Below, piece by piece: positions 1-10,115 of a stretch of DNA of 64,000 bases; position 1 is the stretch's first letter; each line of letters starts with the position of its first letter. This stretch comes from Anabaenopsis elenkinii CCIBt3563 (GTDB lineage: Bacteria; Cyanobacteriota; Cyanobacteriia; Cyanobacteriales; Nostocaceae): the NCBI RefSeq assembly GCF_015245355.1, contig NZ_CP063311.1:1759217-1823216 (forward strand), read 5' to 3'. The position numbers and the translations under genes were made by a program. The notes below the pieces were generated by a model. It saw only the letters and a list, made by a program, of their open reading frames with translations, was not told where the DNA came from and made no database searches.

Positions 1-3000
1 GCATAATCATTAGCCAACTTGATAATGTTCCCGGCGGTAATATTGACCAAATCATCTGGTGTTGTAGATTCAGTGGTGTAATTATAAGCTTCCCCTAAGA
101 AACGATACACTTTATCATCAGCAGTTTTCACCCTATCCCCAATCATCAAAGCCTTTGTCTGGGAGATATCATACCGATGATTAAACTTACTCTGGTCTTC
201 CAGGGTATTTGCTTGGAGAATGACCGAGCCTGTAATAGTGGCATGGACATCTTTAATGTAGGCAGTGACTTGATTATCAATATAGTTACTTGCCAAAGAC
301 AAACCTAAAGAAATAGATCCGCTAACTTTACCCCCCGACAAGGAAGCTCCCACAGATACAGCCTGGGCGTCACCGGTAATGCGGGAAGTATCCGCCGCTT
401 TCACAGTTAGATTCCCACCTTGAGCCGTAATGGCTGTAGTCCCAGCACCATCAATATAGGCATTAGTCCGGGTGGCTATCTTATTGGTAGCCTCTAGCCC
501 TGCAGCACTCAACCCCAAACCATTACCTTGCAAAGACAAACCAACCGCAACAGAGGTAACAGCCACCGTAGCATCAATGAAAGTATTTGATGTTGCACTC
601 AAGGTAATGCCCTTAGCCGCAGTAATGGCACTATTCAGAGCATAGGCTTGTACCTCGAAAGGATTGGGAGTAGTTTGACTATACTCATTCCAACCGATTA
701 AGTTACGGGCTACAGAAGCCCCAATGGAAGCACCGGGGGTAAAACCTTGACTAGCAGCTACGGCAACAGATAGGGATGTTACCTTCGCAGTGATACTACC
801 GTCATTGGTAGCACTGATAGTGACTACCCCTTGGTTTTCCCCTGTACCCGTTGCCACCACAGGGGCGTTATCTAAATAAGCATTAGCTTTACCCCGAATT
901 AAATTGAAGGCTAACGCCCCACCACCACTAAAGCCAATAGCATTTTGACCAGAGTTCAAACTCACTGCAACGGCAATGGAGGAAGCAATAGAACTAGCCT
1001 CAATAGCTGCGTTCTGTTGGGCACTAACGGTAACACTGCCATTAGTAGCTGTAACGGAGCCATTCTTGATATAAGCTTCCGTGTTATTGAGGATTTCATT
1101 GCGGGCAGCACTGAAGCCCACAGATACTGTATTGGTTGATGCTGCCCCCACTCCCACCGCCAGGGATGGGGCTTTCACATTGGCATCAATGGTAGATGTA
1201 TTACTTACCTCTACTCGCACACTACCATTATTGGCTCTGACAGTAGGGGTATTTTCCAAGTACGCCCGGCTCAGGGTACCCACTTTGTTGAGGGCTACTA
1301 CTGCACCCACACTCACAGATGTGTTACTAGACTCAGTTTGTAAAGTGCCCACAATGGCTGTGGATGACGTGCCAATATTTGCAGATATATTAGCCTCAGA
1401 ACTGGCAGTTACAGTTAAACCACCCGCAGACTGAATACTAGAGTTGAGAATGTATGCTTGCACTTCTGCTAAATCTGCCGTACCAATACTAGAACCAAAC
1501 AGGGTATCAATGGTGTTGAATAAGAAGTTCTGTGGTTGCCAGCCTATGGTATTGAATGCTAAGGTAACGCCTACAGAAACGCCTTTAGATGTGGTATTAC
1601 TAGTAATCTCGGCATCAATAATAGAAGTGTTTTGAGCATCGACAGTCACACCACCTATATTAGTTGTGATATTACTGCCGGTAATGTAGGCTTTAGCATC
1701 ACTTAATACTAAATTATTAGCAATAATGCCATTAACGGCTATGGATGAACTACTGGCAATGATACTGCCACCTATAGCCTCCACCGTACTTGTATCGGTA
1801 GCTTTAATGGTGGCATTTTCTAAGGCAGATACACTGACATCTGCCACGGTCATGGTGGCTTGCTTGATAAAGCTTTCCACCCCGCCCCTGACATCATTAC
1901 GGACAATCAACCCACCAATGCCCATAGAATCAGAGCCAGTTATACTCAGTCCTACATATTTGTTACCCCATGCCAAGGCATCATCTACAGCACTATCTAA
2001 GGGAATTTTCTCCCATTTACCACTGCTATAGTCTACAGTACCTAAATCAAGATTTTCTCCCTCTGCATCCGTGCCAACAAACTGATAAAAGCCACCGGCA
2101 TCTCCACCGTTAGTATATTCATCGTCTACTCGGACAATTTGGGAGTTTTTAACATCGCGCTGCCCTGATTTAGTCGTGTATTGATAAGAACCTGAAAGAA
2201 TATTATCAAATAGAGTGGTGATTACCAAACCGGGGTTATTAGTGGTGGATGAGAGAGCTTGTAAAGTACTATCAGCTACAATATGAGCCTCATCTACCGC
2301 AGATATAGTCATGCTGCCTGTGGCATTGACGGTATTCAACTGCAAATTGCTGCGATTATAGTCAATATATGCCTTAGCATCCGTGTTAACCATGTTATTG
2401 GCTACCACAAAGCCCATACTCTTACTGCTCGCATCTGCAAAAGCTGTGGCTACTGATGTGGAATTATTGCTAATCGTGGCATTGATTTGGGCATCATTAG
2501 TAGCTGTCAGGGAAATATCTCCCGTGGCGTTAACCGTGGTATTAAATAAGAAGGCGTGTACCTTAGCTGGTTGCTGGCTATTAAAGGCATCGGCAATGAC
2601 GGGGTCACCCAGTAAGGTATCTATAGCCTGGAACATGAAGAATTTTTGTGACTTCCAGCCAATGGTGTTAAATGCCATTGTCACTCCCACCCCTGTATCG
2701 CCACTGCTGATAGTATTTAATGTCTGTGCGTTAATGTGGGAAGTATTTTGAGCATCTAAGGTTAGGTTGCCAGTGTTGACGTTACTTTCGCTAATGTAAG
2801 CTTGGGAATCACTGAGGATCAGGTTAGTAGCAATGACTCCACTCGCAGCAAGTACATTTCCCTTACCCATGACAGTACCGCCGGAAGCTGTGGCAGTAAT
2901 ATCTGCGGTTGCGCTGATTTCTGAGGTCTCCAGAGACTTTAAAGTTATTTCCCCTGCGGTGACTTCTCCCCTGTTGATGTAGGCAACTACATTACTTTTC

Positions 3001-4595
3001 ACGTCATTCAAGACTACCAGCCCCCCAACACCCACAGCATCAGAGTCTCCCCCATAAGCAAGATTTAACCCTTGGGGTACTAATTGGGTTTCCGGTACTT
3101 GTTTCCAGTAACCTTTATCACTATAGTTTTCATTACTGAGGTCTAATGTGGCAGTAGTACCCATATATTCATATACACTGCCTGGTTTGCCCAATTCTGA
3201 GTCATAATCATCAGTGAGACGAACTCTGTCGCCAAATTTGACCGTCCTTTGCCCCTCTAAACTTCTAAAATCAACCTTTAAGCGATCGTTGATTCCTTCT
3301 TGGAGAAGGGCTGCACCACCATCATTGGTAGTGGTAGAAGAAGAAACGATTTTACTATTGGCATAAATACCAGCATTGTCTTGGGCTGCGATCGTCAGTT
3401 CCCCAGCGACATTAACTATGCGCTTACCCCTGTAAACACTATCATAATCAATATATGCTTCAACGTTACTACTAAGTTTATTACTGGCTAAAATTAACCC
3501 AGCGCTCTTGCCACTCGCACCATATAAAGCTGAAGCTGTCGAATCCGCCGCATTACTAACAGTAGCGTTGATTTTTACTTCAGAGATGGCAGAGACAAAT
3601 AAATTACCCTCGACATTAACTTCAGTATTTCTGATATAGGCTTTTACACTAGCAGGCTGCTCTCCTGATAAAGCCCCGGAAATCAGGGGATCGCCAATTA
3701 ACGTATCCAGAGCATTAGCAAAAACATTTTGCGGTTTCCAGCCAATAGAGTTAAAAGCTAACACACCAGATCCACCCGTATCCCCCGTAGACAGCGAACT
3801 TAGGAGGGTAGCATCAATTATGGACTTGTTATCCGCAGTAATATTTACATTCCCGGTACTATTAATCGTACTGTTGCTGATGTAGGCTTCTGCTTGACTC
3901 AGTACCAGGTTAGTAACTGCTATCCCCCCTCCTGCTACTACTGTACCACTGCCATAGAAACTACCTCCTGATGCGGTAATCTCACTCTCTGTATTAGCTG
4001 TAATAATTGCTGATTCTTCGGCTTTGATGCTAATACTATCGGCGGTAATTTGGGCTTTGTTTATCCAACTTCCTACCTGACTACGTACATCATTACGTAC
4101 TACCATTGCTCCTACGGCTTTAGCATCTGAATCACTGATGTTACCTATATTTGGTACATAATCCGCTGTTTCTTGGGTGATTTTCTGCCAGCGGCTGGTA
4201 TTTGTATAGTCTTCTGTGCCTAAGTCAACTATCAAGTCTAAATCTGTACCCAAGAATCTGTATACACTACCACCATCTCCCCCACGGCTGTAATCCGCTG
4301 CTAGTCTGACTTTGTTAATCAAGGGTATGAGTAATTTGGTTCCTGAAGCGGTGGTATATTCATAGTCATCTAAATAATTCAGGTAGTTTTGAATAATTCC
4401 TAAGCCGCCATCGTTGGTGGTTACGGATTTACTGACTATGGTACTGGTGGCTTCTATTCCCGCTGTGTCTTTGGCTGTGATGCTAATGTCCCCACCTACT
4501 GTCACTACTCCTGGTGTGGTGGTGCTGTAGTCTATGTAGGCTTGGGCTTGGCTGTTCACTAGGTTACTAATTAGGGCTGCCCCTATGGCCATACC
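1..4595 (-). pseudogene. 3' part of giant DUF4347 repeat protein, cut off by MITE, runs off left edge
   Basis: This is the continuation of the reading frame that starts at 9079. The frame was checked by translation at several places: just left of the MITE it reads MAIGAALISNLVNSQAQAYI, near 3300 it reads GGAALLQEGIND, and at the window edge DDLVNITAGNIIKLANDY, all in one phase. It consists of further copies of the roughly 350-residue unit of the 5' part, with motifs such as QAYID, FNTIGW, VYEYMG and GGLVV.NDV. No C-terminus is visible because the gene passes the left edge. Removing the MITE plus one 9-bp target duplication joins it in frame to the 5' part. As it stands it has no start or ribosome site of its own, so it is probably not translated. 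Confidence 0.85.
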
Positions 4596-4807
4596 CTATC
4601 CATTACCCGGATCTTTCTTAACATTCGTGAGAGCGATCGCTCGCAAACCCCCAAACCTTAATCCTCCGTTGATTATTCTCAATAAAATAAGGGTTTTATC
4701 AAGAATAATAAGGTACATTTTGTCAAGAGTACGGAAATTTTCAAGCGTTGAAACCCTTGCCACATAAATGTTTCAACATTATTAAGAAAAATGTGGGTAA
4801 TGGATAG
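4596..4807. mobile_element. 212-bp MITE inserted in the giant repeat gene
   Basis: The element begins CTATCCATTACCC and ends with its reverse complement; the imperfect terminal inverted repeats extend to about 27 bp. It is flanked by a 9-bp direct duplication, GGCCATACC, at 4587-4595 and 4808-4816. An inverted copy of the same 212-bp length lies at 53996-54207. It has no transposase; the short frames inside are not credible genes. The 9-10 bp duplications suggest mobilisation in trans by an IS4-like transposase, which is inference. It brings stop codons into the host gene and carries a GAGCGATCGCTC octamer region. Confidence 0.9.
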
Positions 4808-7800
4808 GGCCATACCGGAGGCGTTAATCAGGGCTGATGCGGCTGATTCGGCTTGGTTGCTAACTTTGGCTGTGATTTGTGCGGTGGAGTCTGCTAGTAA
4901 GGTCAGATTTCCCGCGGCTGTGATGCTGCTGTCTTGGATGTAGGCTTTGACTGTGAATGGTTTAGCAGTGCCTAACACTGAATCCCCTAATAAGGCATCT
5001 AGGCTGTTGGATAATATGTTTTGTGGTTGCCAGCCTATGGTGTTGAAGGCTAGGGTGACTCCGGCGGCTGTATCTCCTGATGTGGCGTTGGTGAAGATGG
5101 TGGCATTTATCTGACCGTCTGATATCCCCTCAAGTGTAATATCCCCGGTGCTGGTTTCTATTTTACTGTTAGTGATATAGGCTGTGGTTTCGCTGACTAC
5201 TGTGTTGGTGGCTATGGTGCCACTTGCGGCTATGACTGTACCACTACCGTAGGAACTACCCCCTGATGCTGATGCTGTGGTTTCTGCTAGGGCTGTGATT
5301 TGGCTGCTGTCTTGGGCACTGATGCTCAGGCTACTACCTTTAACATCTCCATTGTGGATGTAGCTACTGACTTGACTGCGGACGTCGTTACGTACTACTA
5401 ATCCCCCTACTCCCATGGCGTCTGAGTCGCTGATGTTTAACCCGGCGGGGAGGATGTTGATGTTGTTGAGGGCTTTCCATAGGGCATAGTTGGTATAGTC
5501 TTGTGTGCCTAGGTCTATGGTGGCGGCAGTGCCCATGTATTGGTACACTTGCCCTGCTATGCCTTTGTCTTCGGCGTAATCCCTGGCTAGTCTAACTTGG
5601 TCTCCGAATTTTAGCTGTTTGCTGCCGGAGTTGCTGGTATATTTATATTCTTCTAGTAACTGTTTCCCTAGGTTATTGCGGATGCCTACTCCGCCATCAT
5701 TGCTGGTGTTGGAGGAGGCTATAACTTTGGTGTCGGCGTTAATGTGGCTTTTATCCAGGGAAGCGATGTCTATGCTGCCTGTTACTTGGATTTTCCCTGT
5801 CTGTTGTGTGTTGTCTATGTAGGCTTGGGCATTACTGTTGATGAGGTTACTAGCTAATATGCCACTGGTGGCCATACCGGTGGCCTCAATCAGGGCTGAT
5901 GCGGCTGATGTGGCTTCGTTACTGACTAGGGCTGTGATTTGCTGTTGGGATTGGGCTGTGAGGGTGAGATTCCCGGTGGCGGTGACGGTGGATTTTTCTA
6001 TGTAGGCTTTGACTTGGGCTGTCTTGGCTGTACCCAGGATGGCACTTCCTAATAGGGCATCCAGGGTGCCAGCAAATATGTTTTGTGGTTCCCATCCTAT
6101 GGTATTGAATGCTACTGTTACCCCTACGGCTTTGTCTCCTGATGTGGAGGCGCTCTTGTTTTCTGCTTCTATTTGGGATGTGTTGCTCGCTGCTACTGTG
6201 ATATCCCCACTGCTGTTAATATTGCTGTTGCTAATGTACGCTTGTGCTTGACTGAGGATTTCGTTGACTGCTAAGGTGCCGTTGACTGCTATGACTGTGC
6301 CTGTTCCATAGGCGCTACCTCCTGATGCTGTGATGCTACTGTCTATTTTGGCTGTGATGCTGGCATTTTCTATGGATTGGATGCTCAATTGTGTGGTTGT
6401 CAGGGTGCTGTTTTTGATGTAGCTTTCTACTTTGCCACTGACTTGGTTTGTAACTACTAATCCCCCTGCTGCCGTGGCATCTGAGTCACTGATGTTGTTT
6501 CCTTGGGGAATTATTTCCGTACCTGTGACTGGTTTCCAGTCCCCATAGTCGCTGTAGTCGGCTGTGCTCAGGTCTATGCTCGTGTTATTTAGTCCTAGGT
6601 ATTCGTATACTTTCCCTGTGGTTGCTTCTCTAACTCTTTCCCCAAATTTCAGGGTTCTTTGCCCTTCGTTGCTGTTATAGTCGGCTTTGATGAGGTTGTT
6701 GATTCCCCCTTGCAGGAGGGCGGCGCCGCCGTCGTTGGTGGTAATGCTAGAGGATACTATTTTGCTGTTGCTGTATATGCCTATGTTGTCTTGGGCTGTG
6801 ATGTCTGTTTTACCGCCAATGACACCGCTATCTACTAGGCTATCTATGTAAGCTGCTACTGTTGTGCTGACTTTGTTGCTGGCGAGGATACCACTGCTTG
6901 CCATACTACTAGCTCCATACACAGATGAGGCGGTAGATTCGGCAGCGTTGCTGACTGTGGCGTTGATTTGGGCTGCTGATGTGGCTAAGATGGATAAATC
7001 ATCGGCAACAGTAATTGTGACATTTTTCAAGTATGCCTGAACATCTGCTGATTCCTCTGTTATCCCTACACTGGTTCCTATCAAGTCATCTAGTGTCTTG
7101 TTAAACCAATCACTAACCCAACCAATAGCGTTAAAGGCTATGGATGTTCCTAGTCCAAATCCATCTACGGGTACTAGTGATTCAGATTCTGCAAAGGCAC
7201 TGATTTGAGCGGTAGCATCAATGATTGAGGTGTCTTGTGCTTGGATGACAATATCCCCAGTGTTCACTGTTTCTAAGGTACTGTCTTCAATGTATGCCCT
7301 GGTGTCACCTAATATGGAGTTGGCTGAATATGTCCCATCAAGTTGAATATTGACAGAAATAAGGGGACTTTGTGAGCTATTATCACTGATTTGTGTAGCG
7401 GGAGTATTGGCTATAGCCTGCTGATTTTTCTGGGCTTTAACGTTAATATCGCCACCATTAACTGTGATGTCGGAGTTCTGAATATACGCTTGTGTTGTAC
7501 GGTTTAAGGTATTTACTGTTGCTGAACCAGTAAATCCTAATTGCCCTAAACCTGTGTTTATGTCAATGCTCATGCCCGGGGAAATGGCAGTCGCTTTGCT
7601 ATTATCCTGTGCTATCAGGGACAATCCGCCATTACCAAGTATTATATTATTACTATCAGTTATATAGGCTTGAATATCTCCGGTAATTTGATTAACTACC
7701 TGTAATGCTTGTGCCTTGATGTTAGCATTACTTTCAGCTTTAACTGTCAGTGCGCCTGATTGAATGCCACTATTACTAATCCCAATTTCCACTTGTCCAT

Positions 7801-9079
7801 GGAAATGGTTATTAATAGATATACCTTGATTTTCTGCGGTGAGTGTTATATTTTCTTGAGCTACAATATTGATATTGTTGGTGGCAATAATATTGCTATT
7901 GCCAATGTTGACTGTGGCAAGACCATTGATAGTATTTGTTCCTAGGATCGCCGATGATAAATAGTTGCCTTCCCTAATTACCTGTAAATCTAAATTACTG
8001 ACATTAAGTGTGGCGTTATCTAGGTGAATAGTTGCTTGTTCGCTGGTGTTAATAATGTCAGAAATTAATGTTCCTTCTGTTTGCGTTATCCCAGTGAAAT
8101 TTCCGGCGGTAATTTCCCCAGCTAGGTTGATTTGTGCTCTGGTTATTTCTGCTGCTAAGTTCGCAACGGCGCTAAAGGTGATGTTGCCTGTGGTGGTAAT
8201 TTTCCCACTGGTGTTGAGGGAAATTTTTTCACCTCGCACAATGAGGTGAGCACTACCTAATTCTATGCTGGAGTCAATGATAATTTCATCATCGCCATCC
8301 AGAGTATCTATGGTTAATGACTCGGATGGTTTATCAAAACTAATAGTGGCAAAGGTTGGTATTTCTCCTATATCAATTAAGGTTAATTTACCGGTATTAT
8401 CTGTTGTTAATTTAAGTTTGTCTCCTAAGTTTGTGAGAGTAATTATGGTGTTAGTGGAATCATTGTTGTATGATGGTTGTGGTAGTAAAAGTCCTGAGTA
8501 ACTGCTAAGTGTTTGTGTAAGTGTTTCTGGATTAAAGATGGAAGCCACTTCTGCGGTTTGAAATTCTAGCAGCCAATCACCACCTAAACTCGCATTTCCT
8601 GTTAGGTTATCTGATGCTGCTACATCAGCCCCTGTAATTTGACTAATATTTTGTACGAAAGATTCCCCTAATTCACCAGCGGCTACATTACATCCATAAA
8701 ATAATAGGTCACCTTGTGGGCGCAGTGCTTCTCCCCAGGTTCTTAGTGAATTTTCGTAATTCCATAAGTTATCCTGGGACAAAAAGGCACTACCTAGCTG
8801 TACACCACCAGGTTGACCATGACTGAAAATATGGATGGCATCTAAATCACTGTAATTTCGTAATTTATCGGTAATTTGAGTAATTCCATGGTAATTGCTA
8901 TCTAAAGCGATCGCATGGATATTGGCATCCAATTTCTCAATTAGTGTTTGATAATTATATAACTGGGAATCAACAAAGGCAATTTCTCTGATGGGAGGAT
9001 GGAAAGGATATGGACTGTGAGATAGTAGAATATCATCATCTGTATTAAATGGATTAGTGGTAGGTTGAATGATATCCAT
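4679..9079 (-). CDS. DUF4347-containing giant repeat protein, 5' part (truncated by MITE)
   Basis: This 1466-residue frame is the N-terminal part of a much larger protein, well over 2,900 residues including the visible 3' part. Residues about 30-190 form a DUF4347 domain, common at the N-terminus of very large secreted cyanobacterial proteins. It carries HIFSHG (His87) and LLFYGCNVA (Cys130), an arrangement like the His/Cys dyad of caspase-like peptidases. From about 200 onward it is Ser/Thr/Ala/Asn-rich beta-type sequence with a repeating unit of about 350 residues (KFG..VR, VYEYLG, GGLVV, FNTIGW, AYI..S). A filamentous adhesin or surface protein is the likely role. The last 42 residues, from about SITHIF on, are encoded by the inserted MITE and are not native. 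The HlyD-type adaptor at 10116-11612 is a plausible export partner. Confidence 0.8.
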   Translation of the reverse strand: MDIIQPTTNPFNTDDDILLSHSPYPFHPPIREIAFVDSQLYNYQTLIEKLDANIHAIALDSNYHGITQITDKLRNYSDLDAIHIFSHGQPGGVQLGSAFLSQDNLWNYENSLRTWGEALRPQGDLLFYGCNVAAGELGESFVQNISQITGADVAASDNLTGNASLGGDWLLEFQTAEVASIFNPETLTQTLSSYSGLLLPQPSYNNDSTNTIITLTNLGDKLKLTTDNTGKLTLIDIGEIPTFATISFDKPSESLTIDTLDGDDEIIIDSSIELGSAHLIVRGEKISLNTSGKITTTGNITFSAVANLAAEITRAQINLAGEITAGNFTGITQTEGTLISDIINTSEQATIHLDNATLNVSNLDLQVIREGNYLSSAILGTNTINGLATVNIGNSNIIATNNINIVAQENITLTAENQGISINNHFHGQVEIGISNSGIQSGALTVKAESNANIKAQALQVVNQITGDIQAYITDSNNIILGNGGLSLIAQDNSKATAISPGMSIDINTGLGQLGFTGSATVNTLNRTTQAYIQNSDITVNGGDINVKAQKNQQAIANTPATQISDNSSQSPLISVNIQLDGTYSANSILGDTRAYIEDSTLETVNTGDIVIQAQDTSIIDATAQISAFAESESLVPVDGFGLGTSIAFNAIGWVSDWFNKTLDDLIGTSVGITEESADVQAYLKNVTITVADDLSILATSAAQINATVSNAAESTASSVYGASSMASSGILASNKVSTTVAAYIDSLVDSGVIGGKTDITAQDNIGIYSNSKIVSSSITTNDGGAALLQGGINNLIKADYNSNEGQRTLKFGERVREATTGKVYEYLGLNNTSIDLSTADYSDYGDWKPVTGTEIIPQGNNISDSDATAAGGLVVTNQVSGKVESYIKNSTLTTTQLSIQSIENASITAKIDSSITASGGSAYGTGTVIAVNGTLAVNEILSQAQAYISNSNINSSGDITVAASNTSQIEAENKSASTSGDKAVGVTVAFNTIGWEPQNIFAGTLDALLGSAILGTAKTAQVKAYIEKSTVTATGNLTLTAQSQQQITALVSNEATSAASALIEATGMATSGILASNLINSNAQAYIDNTQQTGKIQVTGSIDIASLDKSHINADTKVIASSNTSNDGGVGIRNNLGKQLLEEYKYTSNSGSKQLKFGDQVRLARDYAEDKGIAGQVYQYMGTAATIDLGTQDYTNYALWKALNNINILPAGLNISDSDAMGVGGLVVRNDVRSQVSSYIHNGDVKGSSLSISAQDSSQITALAETTASASGGSSYGSGTVIAASGTIATNTVVSETTAYITNSKIETSTGDITLEGISDGQINATIFTNATSGDTAAGVTLAFNTIGWQPQNILSNSLDALLGDSVLGTAKPFTVKAYIQDSSITAAGNLTLLADSTAQITAKVSNQAESAASALINASGMALSITHIFLNNVETFMWQGFQRLKISVLLTKCTLLFLIKPLFY

Positions 9080-9354
9080 AACAAAATAGTAATTGAATTA
9101 GTAATTTTGATTTCTATGAGTATTGGAAATCGGTAATTAAGTTTTGAATCTATAATGAGAAGCTGCTCAAAAAGTGCAGAATACCTCTCTTGGCCTGATA
9201 AATTTAATTACAATTTAACGAGTTATCTCTAGAAAGAGAGTGTAGTCTCTTTCTAGATTTTTTCCTCTAGATATTTTTAATGGTGATTTTATTTAGATAA
9301 ACTTACTTGGGTTTCGTGGATCAGCCTGATCATGACTACTGAATCAAGAGTTAA

Positions 9355-9633
9355 TTAAACTAGATTAAAAACACCATTATCTTCTGTAGGAGCATTAGCA
9401 ATTTGTATTTCTCCTTCCTGTTGTGCTCTGGGTTGAGATTCCGGTTGTGTTTCCCCCGATATACTTTCTAATTGCTCATCAGGTACTTGTAGATTAATCA
9501 TAGTACTTGGTGCATTATTGAGAAACTCAACTCCAGTTGCTACCTCGCGATATGGACGATTTAAGAGATAGTTGAGTAAGGCATCACGCTGTTCTTGTGT
9601 AATTAAGTATACTTTTTTCTGAATCTGTGGCAT
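9355..9633 (-). CDS. small hypothetical protein (92 aa)
   Basis: The function is not recognised. The first half (PQIQKKVYLITQEQRDALLN, then YLLNRPYREV and an EFLNNAPS stretch) looks like a small folded module with a helix and short strands. The C-terminal half is Glu/Gln/Pro-rich and probably disordered. There is no signal peptide or membrane segment. An AAAGGAGCAG ribosome-binding sequence lies just upstream of the ATG on the minus strand, supporting expression. It lies between the giant repeat protein and the HlyD gene on the same strand, but gaps of about 275 and 480 bases argue against a tight operon. Confidence 0.6.
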   Translation of the reverse strand: MPQIQKKVYLITQEQRDALLNYLLNRPYREVATGVEFLNNAPSTMINLQVPDEQLESISGETQPESQPRAQQEGEIQIANAPTEDNGVFNLV

Positions 9634-10115
9634 AAATGACTGCTCCTTTGTTTATCCAATAAATAAAGTTTGATAGCGCCAGCGCTGCTGCAAGTATCGA
9701 ACGTGAAAGAATGTCGTTTACTCCCTGAAAGACTGACTGTATGGGTAGCAAACATCGGAATTACAACAGATTGCAAGTAAGCATATTAGATAATAAAGTT
9801 GCTGACCTGCACGATGTAACTTAAGTATTTATGTTTCTCTAACGTGAAGATACACTGTAATTTTTGTTACTTATTGTTAATTATTTAACTGCAAATCTTT
9901 TCTATTTGCATTTATGATTGTAATCTCGATTGCGATATATTTCTTTCACAAAATTAATGTAATTGCTGAATGGTGTCGGATCATCGCTACAGATATAGAA
10001 ACTCAACAATACTTACTTAATATTAGTGGTCTAGTTAATAGCTCCTGTGAATTCACAGGAGCATAGCTCCTGGGAATTCACTAATAGGGTGTACACACCC
10101 CGGCCCTTGTGTAAT
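9634..10115. other. intergenic region with a palindrome
   Basis: No gene is seen in these 482 bases. The sequence is AT-rich. The only clear structure is the palindrome at 10041-10062 and its partial copy just to the right, close to the 3' end of the HlyD gene. The promoter of the 92-aa gene should lie in the left part, but no convincing -10/-35 pair was found. Confidence 0.5.
10041..10080. repeat. 22-bp perfect palindrome followed by a partial copy
   Basis: 10041-10062 is a perfect palindrome with arms GCTCCTGTGAA and TTCACAGGAGC. A second GCTCCTGGGAATTCA follows at 10066-10080, so the left arm is nearly duplicated. It lies 50-70 bases beyond the stop of the minus-strand HlyD gene. It could act as an mRNA 3' hairpin or be a dispersed palindromic repeat. 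There is no T-run, so a classical terminator is not supported. Confidence 0.6.

Noticed and set aside
1081-2751. Plus-strand frames of 100-122 aa opposite the giant gene
   Set aside because: They mirror the Ala/Thr-rich repeats of the minus-strand gene, have no ribosome sites and no family features.
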